NCBI GenBank assembly: GCA_021234155.1 | Contig: JAJEKV010000020.1 | Location: 19,277,018 to 19,341,017, forward strand | From: Isoetes taiwanensis | Taxonomy: Eukaryota; Streptophyta; Lycopodiopsida; Isoetales; Isoetaceae | DNA: 64,000 bases | Direction: 5' to 3' | Part shown: in pieces, positions 51,201 through 64,000 of the stretch | Layout: every line of letters starts with the position of its first letter | Position numbering within the stretch: position 1 is the stretch's first letter | Made by a program: the position numbers and the translations under genes | Notes under the pieces: generated by a model | Told to the model about the DNA's origin: nothing | What the model saw: only the letters and a program-made list of their open reading frames with translations | Database searches by the model: none

Positions 51201-51750
51201 GAAAAAAGCGGAACTCATTGCCTCCATTCCCGCGGGTGCCCACCATCTCCCATCGGTCCGAGGCGGGCGGTGGATTGGGGAGCCCCCGCGGGGACAGCTC
51301 GCTGTCTTTGTCAAACGGGCGCTATTGAGGATGAGTCTCACTATTTCCAGAGTTGCCCAGGATTCGGTCAGATCCGGGTCAGATACGTTCCCTTAGTATG
51401 ACCGGACTTGCCCCTACATTTGCTGATGAACACACCGCCAAGATGCGTGCTATAGGGTCGCATATTCGTGAGGTATGGATCTCGCGAGCCCACCTTTGCC
51501 CCCTTTGGCTGATGATGTCGATCGGGCACTATGGGTACGGTTCATGAGTGTATATATTTGTGTGTTTTTGCATTTTGTATATTGAAACAGTTTGTCAGCA
51601 GGCTGATTGCTGCCACAGTTTTTCCCTCAAAAACCCTTCGGGGCGGGGGTTTTTTAATCCGGGTAGTAATCCGCTTGCTGCGCTTTTGTATTGGGTCCCA
51701 TAGACCGATTGGTCTCCGTGGACGATAAAAATACCTTCCTTCCTTCCTTC
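48205..51750 (+). mobile_element. LINE, nearly full length, frame-broken, (CCTT)n tail
   Basis: ORF2 landmarks appear in order but in shifting frames. Endonuclease: VVSWNCRGFPWQKG at about 48,246, GDFNAR at about 48,692, SVVDYVLVAQDM at about 48,940, SDHLPLYL at about 49,030. RT: RHSAIDHIF at about 49,970, FVDLAKA at about 50,044, QGCPLS at about 50,225, and YAGD in place of YADD at about 50,340. C-terminal knuckle: CLCQTGAIEDESHYFQSC at about 51,300. It ends with CTCCGTGGACG and four CCTT units at 51,731-51,750. Same family as the copy at 62,350, different from that at 39,991. Frame changes occur every 100-200 bp. Confidence 0.82.
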
Positions 51751-52419
51751 ATAATTCCCATTTTCTATGCTTCATCATCATATTCCCTAACCAAAGTTAG
51801 CAAAAAGTCTTTTTTCTTGTCAAAACACATCACACACCCATCATACATTCACTATCTATCTTGAGAAAATTCAAAAGACCCCACCAAATTTGGCTATTTC
51901 TACGGTTTAAGACTATTTTCTCTCTCCGAAAACAAAACTAGAGGGAGAAAGTGCACATTTTCTTCAAAGAATTGTGAAAAAAGAAAATTTTTCAAGTCAT
52001 TACATAAAGTTCTAATGTGTATGCGCACAAGTGCCAAATATGATGCCAAATTATCCACATCGTCTTCAAAATGTCAAATATCAGCCACATCATCATTCAA
52101 GTACATCCACATCATCATACACGTGTCATCCACCTCATCACTCATTCACAAAACATTTTGACTAGAAAGAAGTCATTTTGCTACCTTACTTGACACATTA
52201 CATCCACATCATCATACACGTGTCATCCACCTCAGAACTCATTCATAGAAAGTTTTGACTAGTAAAAGTCTTTTGCCATCTTGCTTGATACATTATTACC
52301 TCATTATGCCATGTCACCACCCATTTGCCACATCACTCCATAAACTTGTCACCTCACCAAATTTAGCTCAAATTTTGTTCCAGAGCCCTTTTTCCCTAGT
52401 CTATAGGCATCCAAAATTT
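51751..52419. repeat. AT-rich spacer with a 97-bp tandem repeat
   Basis: ACATCCACATCATCATACAC followed by GTGTCATCCACCTCA recurs at 52,103 and 52,200, with flanking matches over the full 97-bp period. Further degenerate CCACATCATC words lie at 52,050-52,100 and 52,300. No gene. Confidence 0.65.
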
Positions 52420-52865
52420 CAACTTTAGTTCCTTCAAGAATTTTTCAACTGTTTCTTTGGTATTCTCGTTTTCTTGTTCAGGTAAACCCACTATCCGGAG
52501 GTTTAATGCTTTTTGAATTCGCTCCTGAGTCTCTACATATTCATCAAATACAGCCCGCAGATTTGTAATCCCCCATCATTTATACGCCACATTATCGGTA
52601 GATTTTTTTTCAATTACTCAGAATATCCTCTTTGACCACATTGCCTGCAGTTTACAAAATTAGAGCGCAAAGCTTCATTTTATGATTTTAAGCTTTTGAT
52701 CTCCTCTAAAAGCTTCATTTCCCTGAGAGCAGACTCTTGCCAGAAGTTAACTAGTTCCCTCATGATAGTTGCTAAAGAGATTTCGGCTTATTATCACTTT
52801 CAGCCCTCTGATCAGAAGTCCCAGCCTTTGTTTTTTTCGACCTAGTTTCGTTGTGCAATGCCATC
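52420..52865 (-). pseudogene. Possible LINE ORF1-like fragment
   Basis: Reading leftward from the ATG near 52,865 (MALHNETRSKKTKAG), the frame soon breaks. Later pieces read IMRELVNFWQESALREMKLL plus EEIKSLKS, and ERIQKALNLRIVGLPEQENE plus NTKETVEKFL. A coiled coil followed by 'NLRIxGLPExE' is what L1-type ORF1 proteins look like. Several stops and shifts are present. The identification rests on pattern memory only. Confidence 0.4.
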
Positions 52866-53087
52866 TTCAGCCTGATACCTCCTTTTTTAGAGAGAAAGAG
52901 AGAGAGAGAGAGACCCGACCAGAAAATGTCAAATTAAGATAGTTAGACAGATGCAAACCTGGTCATACGATATACCATTGGAAAGGTCTCAGAACCATCT
53001 TTCCAAAAGCCCAAATACGTGATAATCTGACACTGTATGTGGAAGTTATGGCCTGTTGAAGTTCTGTCGTACAAACCCTAGCGTCCC

Positions 53088-53130
53088 TGGGGGGGGGAGG
53101 GAGGGAGGGAGGGAGGGAGGGAGAGAGAGC
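53088..53130. repeat. (GGGA)n purine tract
   Basis: Seven G, then GGGA units and GA units. It is a G-rich microsatellite that could fold as a quadruplex. Confidence 0.85.
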
Positions 53131-53262
53131 GCCATGCCTATAAAACATTCAACTTGTACATTCAACATTATAAAACAAATCATCTAATGCATCTTCTGAT
53201 AGTAATGCATTAGTCTCTCCTACCTCCAACTCATCTACTTTTAAGGTTCTTAAAACATCGTC

Positions 53263-54970
53263 TGTGACGTCCCCTACTCGCATACGGTGCACTCACCGTA
53301 TACAAACAGGAGTTCTTCCCCCATACCAGCTCCATGCCGATACAGGGCCCTTCACATAACACTGCAACCGTGACGGGTTCCAGTGGGAAGAGTGAAAGGG
53401 TCATTGTACCCCGTCTCCCTCAGGGCCTACCTAGCTGCGGAAGCGTAAACATACATGTCAGTATATAAGAGCAACACATATACCCACCCTTCTGGGTGGC
53501 ACATCACATCTGCAAAAGACAATGATCAGCACAATGCATAGAGGAAATCCTACCCAAGGCTCGGACACAGGGATGGACTGACAAGCTTGGGTCTCCAGAG
53601 GTCATTGCAGACAGAATTCATGGCAATGGATTTGGCTGGCATAAGAACATGGCATTGGGTTGTCCACTCCATCCGCCCCTCCTGTGCACACTTTGCAGAG
53701 TAGGTTGAAAAGTGTTGGGACCCGACTGTAGCCCGCCGGATAAAAGGGCTATTCCTGGGTTGCATCTCCCCAGTTCCGATGGGGCAGGTAGGGATCACTC
53801 CCTCCAGAGATCTACATCTTTGACTCAAGGTGACTAGAGGGCCACCGCCTCAGTATTCAACTTGAACTCAATGGAAGGTCATATTCACCACCTCTTAGTG
53901 TCGAGCCCATGCCTTGCCCACACGCAGGTGGCAAGCCATTAGACCTAGTCACAATGATCCCCGGTAGCACTAACACACCATAGGGATCGTTCAAGAGTCG
54001 AGAACACGAACCTCCTTATAAGCCGCCGGCCCCTTCACCCACAACCGGGTGTGTGGCTCTTGTGCACAGCCGCATCTATAGTGTGCTAGAGAGGCTAATC
54101 TAGGAGCATCTACTACCAAGCTTTAGGTCTCTACCCCCCTTCCCAATACAAGGAGTTCACAGAGATACATCATCCATATACATCACAGAAGAACTAAAGA
54201 ACAAGATCTAATCTATATCATAGAGTTAGGTTCTTTAGTTAGAATCTGCCTATCTAGAGTTCTAGAGGGCTGCTATGGGCAATTTAAGAGGCTAAACCCT
54301 CTTTGATTCGATGGCTGAAATGGGGTTTAGACTACTAAATTGCCTAAATACCCGATCCTTGAGTTCCTCCTCCTCGACTGAACTCGACCATCCCTGCTGA
54401 AATGCTCGAATCAAGGAAAACTAATGATGTAGTTCTCTCGGGGCAGTTCGGGGAGGCGGTTTTGGCTCTTGAGGCAGCCAAACAGAGCTCTAAAACCCTA
54501 GAAACGAAAAAAAAATGGGCAAGTTAGGGTTCTCCTACTTAAATAGACAAGGGGTGGCTAGGGTTTCCAATTATCCCCTTTAGGCATGTGGGATAATTGG
54601 GAAAAGGGCCCACACTTGCCTTTAAGGGCTAGGTGGCCAAATGTGCCCACATGGAAATGTGTGCACCCAAATGTGCTCACATGGAAATGTGTGCACATTA
54701 ATGAATGTGTACATTGGAAAATGTGCACATTAATTGCACCTATGGGTATGGCCCACTTGGCATCAAGTGGCCACATGGAAATGTGTGCCCACATTAATGT
54801 GTACATTGGAAAATGAGCACATTAATACTAATGCACATTCTTAGCAAGTTGCCCCTAGGGGCTACCCACTTGGCTACACGTTGGCGCATACCGTCGGTCG
54901 GGGTGGCGTAATGCGGCGTGGCGTGGCGACAATATACGCCCGGGAGCGATTATCGTGGTCGAACGTCACA
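53263..54970 (-). repeat. LTR of a minus-strand retroelement, 1708 bp
   Basis: It runs from TGTGACGTCCCC at 53,263 to GAACGTCACA at 54,970, i.e. TG...CA with 7-bp terminal inverted repeats (TGTGACG/CGTCACA). Immediately right, on the minus strand, lies a purine-rich tract (AAGGTGGGGAGAA) ending at the LTR. This makes it the 3' LTR of an element whose interior lies to the right on the minus strand. Inside are tandem ACATGGAAATGTGTGC and ATGTGTACATTGGAAAATG units (54,600-54,830). No matching second LTR was found in the window. Confidence 0.6.
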
Positions 54971-57900
54971 TTCTCCCCACCTTGAAATGATGCTGCCGGC
55001 AAAGATCGTGGTTCTCCCACCTTGAATCTTCCTAATCCCGCAATCAACCCGATGCATACGATATACTACTATAATACTTACACATTTATTACGATTACCT
55101 TAAGATAATATTTTAAATCATTATTACGCCATTACATTATCAAATAAGTTGTCAATTCGTAACTTCTACTAAAATAAGGTACTTATTAGTTTCTATTATC
55201 ACAACATTTAGTTTATCACAATTTAACACTTTCATATACAATTATTATTTAAGGTACTCTTCATTCCTTGCAACACATTCCAACAAAATTTGTGTTGCGG
55301 TCTTCGCGACCTTTAAAATCTCGCATTAATTTTACAATATCTATAATTACATACTTACTATCTTAATTATTAGAATTACTCTAAGGTAATGTTTAAGACA
55401 TTACTATTTCGTTATCCTATTAACTTATCACATCATAACTTAATCCACATAAGGTAATTATTAACCTTACTTAATACAACATTTAAGTTTATCAAAGTTT
55501 ATCAATTTCATACAAAATTTACACTTCTAAGGTACCCTTCATCCCTTGCAACACATTATAACAAAATTTGTGTTGCAAGCCTTCGTGAGTTCGACCTCCT
55601 TGCCCTCGGGGAGCTCTATTGGCCCTGCAGGTCGACACTACCTATTATTAATTATTACAAAAATTTTGGTTATATGGTGACCACCCCATCTATCTACATG
55701 GATGCATGGCTAATCTCCGGCGAGGGAAGAGGGTGGATCTTCCATTATGGCCGTGGAGACAGCGCCTATATGCCTATATGCCGCTCATGCCTACACCTCT
55801 AGTTGCCGTGGTGGAGGATATCCTTCTTGCGTGGGGGCGGAAGGATAGATTCCTCCTATCAAAGCATATATGGGGCTAGAGATGCCTTTCCTATCAATGC
55901 ATTCCTTAATGACCTCCTTTCTCTCGAGGGAGGTCGCTTAGTCCGGGGGGATGGTAGACTTTCTAATCTACCTTCCACTTTCGTCCGGTGAAACAGCGGT
56001 CATGCCTACATTGACATTACACCACGCCCTAGAGATCACCGTAGTGGTCTCATCATCGGTAACAACGCATGCAATCCATACCAAGCATAGGTTGCATGCG
56101 TAGATTAATCTTAACTACACATGAAACTAATCTAAACACAAATCGACATGGCTGAGCCAATTTTTTTTTTTTTTTTCTGGCTCCTTTAATGCATGTGATT
56201 AACATAATTACCCTAAGGTAATATTTATGAATTAACATTATCATAGTATTGGATACATTACTTCCGATAGTACAATTAAATTTACTCTAAGCTTTGCAAT
56301 ATTTAACGACTTTTAGATCGCGATTATTTAAACAATAACCCTGATTTAGACCTATTGTATTATAGACAGGGTTTTAATTATCATACACAAGAATTAGGTG
56401 TGCTTCTTATTCTCTTCCTTGGGTCCTGCATTACCCTTGGAAGTATATCCCTAAGATGCACTTAAGTATATCCGAATTCTATTTTCTATTTATATTTATA
56501 AGGACCTATAGCTATCCTTGGAAGGAATTGCATCCTTGCGAAGGATTAATTAACATGCTACTTCACATTATCGTTGTTATTTAACTTATTTCCCTATGAT
56601 ACATATACGTACAACAATTTCTATGCAGTTATTAGGGTCTATATTTAACTTATCAATAAGACACATTAAGGCTTATAATACATGCGCATACCTTACCTAA
56701 GGCTAAAACGCATCCACTCATTGAGCAAGGTCGAGTAGTTTGGAGGTGACTTGGTCGTTCATTGCTCCCATAGTTTTGCTCCACTTCGTTGGTGTAGTTC
56801 ACTACTACGTCGGGGGGGTCTCGCGACGTTGAAGGCCTCCGAGCTATCTATCTATCTATCTTACGCTCTATTCGCGGCCATTGCCGGAGTGAACTCTATT
56901 CTATCCGGGCCACGGTCAATTTGCAAGCACGTTCAATCATAAGATTGAGCCCTCCCACTTTTTGAAAAGAAAATGGTCAAGCACCCTTCAATGACATTGC
57001 ACACAACGTCATATCTATTCTCTCCCCTTAAGAGGTTATACGCTTCTTACTTAGCGCATTAAGTTACTAGCCTTAGCTAACATATATAACCATCTAAGAT
57101 GGATGCACATATTATGTTATCATTTATTTCAATATAATTATGGGTTATCTACTTAGTTAGAACGATTCTAAACCACAAGGTTTTGTCATGACGACAATTC
57201 CTTTTGTCTCAAAAGACTATTTGATTACTATAATTCTTATTTTAGATGTACCTTGCATGTACTATTATTTTATTATTCTAGAGATTCCCCTTTCTTAGTT
57301 ATTTAAACTCTTGGAATATTCCTACCAATGAATTGATGTCATCGTAACAAGTTGGCGGACTTGTTAGATTACTTCTTTTCTTTCGGTTGGATTATTCTTT
57401 GGAGATACTAGATTTATACATGGTCAACAATTATCCTAGTAGTGATTCCTTCTTAGCGAGGAGATCAATCTCACCAAGTGGTTTCAATACGTTGGATGTC
57501 TGTTAACAATCGTGTATAATTTTAGTTACTCCTATGCGTCCCTTCCCAATTGGGCAATCCTTTCAACGAGAATATCCGGAATTGCCTTCTAATCCCAATA
57601 TGGATGTTACCATCCATACATTTAACCTACTAGGCCCCATGGCCTTAGATCTTTGAGCTTGCTAGAAGCTCATCCGCTCGTTATTTTTGCTTGAAGGAGC
57701 AAGGTAACGTTCTCCCGAAGTCGCCGATACTTAGGTCTCCTTGACGGTGGCTCCTCTTTGATGTAGAGGTTGACTTTGTTCGTTAGAAGCCTCTCATTGC
57801 TGGTGGCTTGATGGTGTACTTGATCATTTGAATCTTGCATGCCGCTTTTCAAATGCCACGAAAGTGGTATTTGTTGAAAGAGATCTTTCATCTTGAACTC

Positions 57901-60900
57901 TTTGTCTTGGCAGCTAAAGGATGACTCGGTATCCGATATTGTTTCTTCGACTCCATCGATGTCTCATCGCCGAGTCCTCTTGTCGTTATCGTGTTGCCCG
58001 AAGAGTGTTGACGATGTTGATTGCTTCACCCCTGCAACTTGCATGACATCTCTTCCTTTGATGTGTTACGCTATGGGAGGGAAGAAATAACAAGGGAACT
58101 ATACATGCACAACATATAGCTTACATAATTACAATTACTACTAGAGCTATTAGGTCTCCCTTGTGCCTCCCTTCGAGTTGGACACCTACTCCTTGGCAAT
58201 GTCATCGGTGTTCCTCCCGGTGCAATGGTGTTGACGATCTATATCCTCCTATTTGTACGTCGGCTCGTACTCCGGGGTAACTTGTTGATATACTTGGGCC
58301 CTCCGATGTTTGTGGCTATGGCACAACCGCTTTGCATCACATTCTAACTAAGGTGTGCTTGTCGTTGATGCTTCGACATTTCAGTCTGCTTCTTGATCCT
58401 GTTCTCGGGCAATAATTGTTCCCCCCTTCATGATACTTTGAAGCTATTTGAAGGCGTCTCTTGAGGTCGGCGCGATTCCTTTGGCTATACTCCTCACGGA
58501 GTTGTTCTCTTCTGCGGTTGTTCTTTGAATCGTTCATCCTTGGGTTCACCAAGTTGCATGCAAGGCCGCGTGCAAGTCATCGGCTCGCCTCACCTAGTTG
58601 GTTCTCCATCGAGCTTCCAAACTTCTTCGTTTGATCCCTCGATCACATGGCTTGGGCGTTGTCACGTTCCACGGTGCTATGCCGTCTTCTTGTCTTGAGG
58701 TACCCTCCGGTGACTTTGATTGTGCTTTCGTCGTTTTGATCCTCCCTGTTGCCTGCGGGAAGCTTCGTGGAAGAAGTGGGTTGCTAGCACTTCTCCATCT
58801 TTCGTTTCGACCTTTGTCCTTCTATGCATTTGGTCTCTTTGGCAAGTAAGGCATCATAACTCTCCTCCCTCGATGGCTCGATTTGCCGGGATGATGGATC
58901 CTTATCTGCAGCGGCTTGACCCTTTGCGTTGAAGAAGTACACGCCTTAGATATACTCTTGTCGTTGAATAGCGGCTATTATCTTGAACTCTCTTTTCGCC
59001 GAAGGTGCTTGATTTGCTATCCTTGTCGTTAAAGGCGTCGAATGCTTCTACCTTGGGCGTTTGACGTGCCACATGTCGGAGATATGGTCGGCTTCTTCTC
59101 TTCTAATTCTTGGTAGGAGTATCGTGGCCGTCACCTAGTTGTTGAAGGCATGTCTCCTCATCGCGGTGCCTTTTCGTAAGTGCATCTCCATCTAATACCG
59201 CGTGTCATAGCGCATCACCCTATATTACCACAAGGTGGGATTATGGTCGTCGAGATGTTGCCTTCTTAGTTGGCTCGTTGATGTCGGGGTGTTCCTCCTT
59301 CCATTGTTGAGGCCACTCATGTCATAAGTTCGTCAAGTGCTGCCACTTGTACAAGAGGTAGTGTTGCGCCCTGACGATGTCCTGGTGTCGCGTTGATGAT
59401 CTTGACATGATCGGTGTTGTCTCTTATTCTAACATTGGGTGGACGAGCGGTCTTCTACTTGAGGGCAGTTCCCGAAGTGTTTGGAGTCGAAGGTTTGCTT
59501 GGGCTCTGGTCGTTCTCCCTCGTACTTGCTCTTCCATTTTGATCTTGGGCTATAGTTGTGCTTCCTCGCTTACTCCTTTGGTAGTCGAAGTGAAGGAGCT
59601 TCCTGATCTAAGCGCTAAATCCGTAAAACATGACTTTAAACTCATGTTTCTCCACTATATATGTGGACATCATTTACATTGGGATTTTAATTCATCCACT
59701 TTTGCAAAACAACTACGAAGATCTACCTAATTATTTATACTCCTTTAGGGTTTCCCCTCCTTGATCGCGTTTGATACTTCGGTTTTGCTGCATCTTCTTC
59801 GTTCTGGTTGACTCCGGGATTCCTTGAGATGCTGCTACTATTGTTGAGCTTCGTGTCTGATCCGAGCTGATCACCTCAAGTTGCGAAGAGTGTTCGTCGA
59901 TGTGATCCCTTGAAAAAGCTGCTCCTCCTTATTGTGTAAGTTCGTCGCGAGGAATGCGGTGACCGCTCACGTCCCTACATGCGGTGTGTCGTTGCAAGAT
60001 TGCTGATTTGCGGTGCCATTGATCGAGCTTGAGTAGGGTCACCTGGCTGTTGCAGTCGGGCATTCTTGAATATCTTCGAAGCTCTGAGATCGTGGTCGAT
60101 GGCAGGTGTTGTCATTCCTCCGCATGTTGAATTTCTGAGTGCGACTCCTGTTGCTTGGGCTTTGCTTCATTCCGAGGTGGCTCTCCTGTGCCTGGAAGTG
60201 TGGTCATCTCCCTTGCCCCTACCATGGCTCCTTCTGGTCGCCTTTGCGTGATTTGTACCTGCTGGCTAGGTCGTCTCCTCCGTCCTTTGGGTCCTCACCA
60301 TTCGAGTCTCGCACTCCTTGGCTGACGTAGTAAAGCCGTCCTTCCTTTGGTTTCTAGGTGTTCCTGGGTCCGGAATTCCTGTGAGCAGAATATTCTCCTC
60401 CTTGATCTTGCCCCTAGTGCTGATATAGGCCTTCAAGTTGGAGATGTTCCTTCCCTGATATGCGTCTCCTCCCCCTCATGGTCTCCTACTTTTTGGAACG
60501 GATGAAAGTTCTTCTGCTGGTGCAAGGGAGCTGGAAGCTCGTCCTGATTAGCCTTAGGTGCTTTGTTGTTGCTTAGCTTGGTTGCTTCTTTTGCTGACGT
60601 TGCATGACATTCGCTTGAGTTGCTGGGCTGCAAGGTCGTGGTGGTCTTCCCTGCGGTTTCTATACGCTCCTGTGTCACCATGACTTCTCTCCTCGACGGA
60701 AGATTATGCCCTCTGGCCCTAGCTCGTGATGCTAACGCGGCATCGATGTCTAACGTCTTCCTGCACCTGTATTTTGCTGCCTTGCATTCTTCCATTTAAA
60801 ACTCATGTGCGTCGAGTCGGTGAAGGCGTCGAGATCCTCTTTCTGATGTGACCTCGTCGTGGTAGCCGGGAGGTTGACATCTAGAACATTCTTGGTGCCT

Positions 60901-61100
60901 TTGGTTACCAATATTCTTCCCATTTGATGAAGATTGATGATAAGCCGGTGGTGTCCTGTTCTACTCGTTTGTCGGTTGAGGTGTTTGTCATGCTTCCCTC
61001 TCTTGGGTCTGCCTTTTCGGTCTCCTCTCCTTATCTGTTTGTACATCGGCTGGGACCTTGATGTCTTCAAGAAGTTGCGCCCTTAGCTCTGCAAATGCGT
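54971..61100 (-). mobile_element. Degraded interior of the minus-strand LTR retroelement
   Basis: No intact pol domain is recognised. Minus-strand open fragments at 60,433-60,795 and 60,750-61,070 are Lys/Arg/Gln-rich and Gag-like in composition, at the expected 5' side. 54,971-57,600 is AT-rich with a duplicated segment (CCTTGCAACACATT, ACAAAATTTGTGTTGC at about 55,270 and 55,545). 57,600-60,400 is CG-richer, as coding remnants would be, but every frame is short. The assignment depends on the LTR and purine tract at 54,970 and is tentative. Confidence 0.4.
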
Positions 61101-62345
61101 GGCTCGGCCCCGTCCTTCGAAAAGCAACGCGCTTCGTGTATCCTAGAGTCTAAGAGTCTACTTGAAGGGCTCTCCTACAATAATACGGGCTCTATAAGCA
61201 AGCAAGATGGGTCGAAAGCATTACTAGAGACATATCTATAATTTACAAGTCTATGGACATTAGGACGTGTGGTATGGCATGACATAAGGGTTGTTTTGCA
61301 AAGCCCTCATGGTGTTTGAGGTATACTCTAAGGTCCTAGCAAAGTTGGTTTGGGGGGGTCCAATCTCTACACATGGAATGACTTGGGCAGCTCTAGGCTC
61401 TAGCTCCTTTCTAGGTATCCTGGCAATAGGGAGTGTCAATGTGGCGGCTATATAAGTCAAACTCTATTAGAAGGACACAGAATTAGGTCAAGGTTTATGC
61501 CTTTGGCTCGAGCAGAGGTGGTGTACCAACAGTTGGACTTGAGTTGCTATGCCAAGGTCTAGATGACTATAACAAAGGGGTGTTCCTGAGCACTTCTACC
61601 TAGGAGTAAGGCATCAGCTTCGAGCCGAGAGCAGTACTTGCGAGCTACTAATGGGGTATGCTTCTATCTACAAACAAACTACAGTTTGGGAAAGCAATTC
61701 AAGGGTTTGAGCAATTTTGGTCATTTTGAGATGGGGTTTGACATTTCTATCCTAATTTGAGGTCATAAATGGATTCTAGGCTGTCTAACGGTCCTAACGC
61801 AACAAATTTCGGCGATTTGGAGCTCTGTAGCTCAAGTTACGGAGGTTCAAAATTTGGAGGTTCTCCACGTTGGTGCCTGCACCCGATTTTGAGAATGTAG
61901 AAATCGTCTCCGGCGCGACGTGTGAGACATGGGTCCTAATTGGGCTAGGCTTACTCAATTTAAGTGATCTAAGGCTGTAATTCCACTAAACTCATCGAGT
62001 TAGGCAGAATTGACCCCTTACTTGGTCGATTTGGAGCTGTTTTGGGCATTTTTGGGCATGGTCTCACACGTTGCGCCCAGCCCGATTCCTAAAATCTAGA
62101 AATGTCTGCGCCGCGCGTGTGAGACATCGTCTCAATTTTGCTCAAAAGCTCCAATTTGACTAAAACAAAAGCTAGAATTCTATAACTTAACTTAATTAAG
62201 TAACTTTATCTGATTATAATTTACTCTAAAACACGTTGTATTAAACAAATTTTATCATTTACGAAATTAATAAGGTTCTCCTTTGATATGATTGGTAAGT
62301 GCATATCTTTCTTCATTAGAGTTACTCCCTTGGTGTGTACTGTGC
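61101..62345. repeat. Unassigned region with a duplicated 60-bp block
   Basis: A segment starting CCCGATTTTGAGAATGTAGA and ending GCGACGTGTGAGACAT (about 61,878-61,931) recurs diverged at about 62,080-62,128 (CCCGATTCCTAAAATCTAGA ... GCGCGTGTGAGACAT). No gene is seen; the region may include the lost second LTR. Confidence 0.45.
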
Positions 62346-64000
62346 GGCTGTTGAGTCTTCAAAATGTTGGACCAGCTTCTGCTCTGCTGCTTCTTGACCC
62401 CTGGCCTCCCGCTCTCGTTCTGCCCCTCGCCATCCTCAGTTGCGACTGGATTATGAGCAGGCAGAGAACTACGCCGAGATGCTCATGGGCGTCCTGCCAG
62501 CAATTCTGCGGACCCCCACACTAGAGCATCAGACAGACCAGTTGACTGAGCTATTACGGGATGCAGCGGACAGGTGTTTTGGGAGCCCCGTAGCCGCTCA
62601 GGGATAGCAACCTTTCTGCGTAACCGATGGGTTGATGCGGAGTGTAAAGAATGCAAGCGCCAGCTTCGTCACATTCTGGATCCAGGTACCCGCTTGCAGG
62701 CCACCACACAGTATCGCGCCCATCTGAAGGAGACAAAGGCGCGGTACCTTGCCAGGCACCAGGGGGAGATGTTCGGCCTGCTGGACACTCATCCTCGAAC
62801 CTTTTGGCGCAGAGTGCTTCGAAGGCCAGCCCAGCCTACAGGGGACATCACACACGGGCAGTGGGAGTAGTACTTGCAGCAGCTCTACCACCCGCCAGGG
62901 ACGCGTATGCCCATACCCCCACAGGATGGCCCCCCATTGGTTCTCGCGGAGGAGGATGTTGTGGAGGGCCTGCAACGGCTGGCTAATGGGAAGGCAGCTG
63001 ACCTCGATGGTATGCAGGCCGAGTTACTCAAATGGGCAGGGCAGCCGCTGGTGCCGATCCTCACTACCCTGTTCAACAGAGCATTGCAGGAAGGTTTCCC
63101 CCGACAATGGACCACAAGCAGGGTTGTCCCCATTCACAAGGCGGGCCACCCACACTGTCCGGCCAATTACCGGACGATCATGGTCGATTCAAGATTTGCC
63201 AAACCGTTATCGGCATTCTCGGCAGCAGTTGACCGCTGGCAGAGGCGGCCAGATGTGCGAAGCCCCTCACACAAGCAGGCTTTAGACCCGCCACTCAACG
63301 ATTGACCATATCTTTACACTGCGGGCACTGATTGAAGACAGCCGAAACCATCGGCAGGACTTGTATTGCTGCTTTGTGGACTTCGCGAAGGCTTTCGATA
63401 CGGTCCCCGGGAAAAGCTGTGGGCTAGACTGCGTCAACGGGGCTCGCCGCTGCCTCGCGCAGAATGCCATATCTGTCGGTATGAGAGTTGTTTTGGCAGG
63501 ATGCAGCCGACGGGCCAAGCATTCACCAGTAGTATCGGGGTCCGGCAGGGCTGCCCCCTCTCACCAACACTTTTTGGCCTCTACATTGACCAGTTAGAGC
63601 CCTGGCTTACTGAGCATGGGGGGGATGGCATACAGCTTTTGCACTAGGTCATCCGGCTCATCTATCGCGGGACGATGTTGACCTTCGGCCCACACCCCGG
63701 AAGCTATGCGTCTCATCTGGATGCCCTAGACACATTCGCCTCTGCTACAGACATGCGCGTGAATCTGGCCAAGACCAGGGTGGTTCTCATATCCTCTTCA
63801 CGCCACCCCACGCCTCCTGCACTCATATATCGGGACAGCCTGTGGAGGTCACGCCCACCTACAAGTACCTAGGGGTGGAGTTCCCTCCCGCTCTGCTGGG
63901 GAGACGCCCATCCGCCAGGGTGACAAAGAGGCAGGGAAAGCGCTTTATGCCATGCGTAATCAAATACCGTGCCAGAGCTCTATGATTGGGGCCACGGGTC
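62346..64000 (+). mobile_element. LINE of the 48-51 kb family, 5'-truncated, runs off the window
   Basis: Homologous to 49,080-50,660. The best frame reads WAGQPLVPILTTLFNRALQE, GFPRQWTTSRVVPIHKAGHP and NYRTIMVDSRFAK, then FVDFAKAFDTVPGK (63,373), GVRQGCPLSPTLFGLYIDQL (63,540) and DMRVNLAKTRVVLISS (63,750). Frameshifts split these blocks, including one just at the expected YADD site (about 63,657) and one in the FRPRHSTIDHIF block (about 63,285). It is less broken than the 48-kb copy. Confidence 0.82.

Overview
The window is nuclear DNA of a land plant. The only complete single-copy gene is a plant-specific CPR5-like membrane nucleoporin gene with GT-AG introns. Almost everything else is transposon-derived: PIF/Harbinger DNA transposons, LINEs, LTR elements, long (TC)n tracts and decayed copies of a DUF7869-type protein. 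A large non-seed-plant genome, perhaps a fern, would fit this mix, but that is an inference; only 'land plant' is well supported.

Layout. 1-615: 3' end of a LINE. 616-12,700: a train of PIF/Harbinger elements (H1, H3, H4) separated by (TC)n tracts. H3 carries a nested 5.16 kb three-LTR element (4254-9416) that splits its Myb-like gene, with a perfect 5-bp target duplication. 14,202-17,124: a gag-only LTR element on the minus strand. 17,338-17,373: a tail-to-head junction of two Harbinger ends. 19.4 kb: an exon of a CDIN1-like nuclease. 20.8-21.1 kb: a MITE-like inverted repeat. 22.4-24.1 kb: the best-preserved Harbinger transposase (H6).

25.0-34.8 kb is the most unusual part. A minus-strand DUF7869-type gene remnant and a minus-strand DUF8039-like exon pair lie opposite a plus-strand gene that fuses a ParB/Srx-like domain to an FCP1-like HAD phosphatase domain. 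The introns and flanks of this locus, and nowhere else in the window, carry about 19 copies of a 22-28 bp near-perfect palindrome (core CTCGACTCGCGAGTCGAG). Two pairs of tandem long hairpins sit upstream. The plus-strand gene is interrupted by nine stop codons, all explicable as C-to-T changes, and by a 62-bp tandem duplication.

34.9-36.1 kb: C-terminal half of a second DUF7869-type copy. 36.7-39.9 kb: Harbinger H7 (Myb-like gene) abutting H8, an internal-deletion derivative. 39,991-42,643: a 5'-truncated LINE between two (TC)n tracts. 43,796-47,213: the CPR5-like gene in six exons. 48.2-51.75 kb: a nearly full-length but frame-broken LINE. 53.3-61.1 kb: an LTR and degraded interior of a minus-strand LTR retroelement. 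62.35-64.0 kb: another LINE of the 48-51 kb family, running off the window.

In each full Harbinger element the transposase gene reads inward from the left end and the Myb-like DNA-binding gene reads inward from the right end. No copy here looks autonomous: each has lost an end, a domain or its frame.
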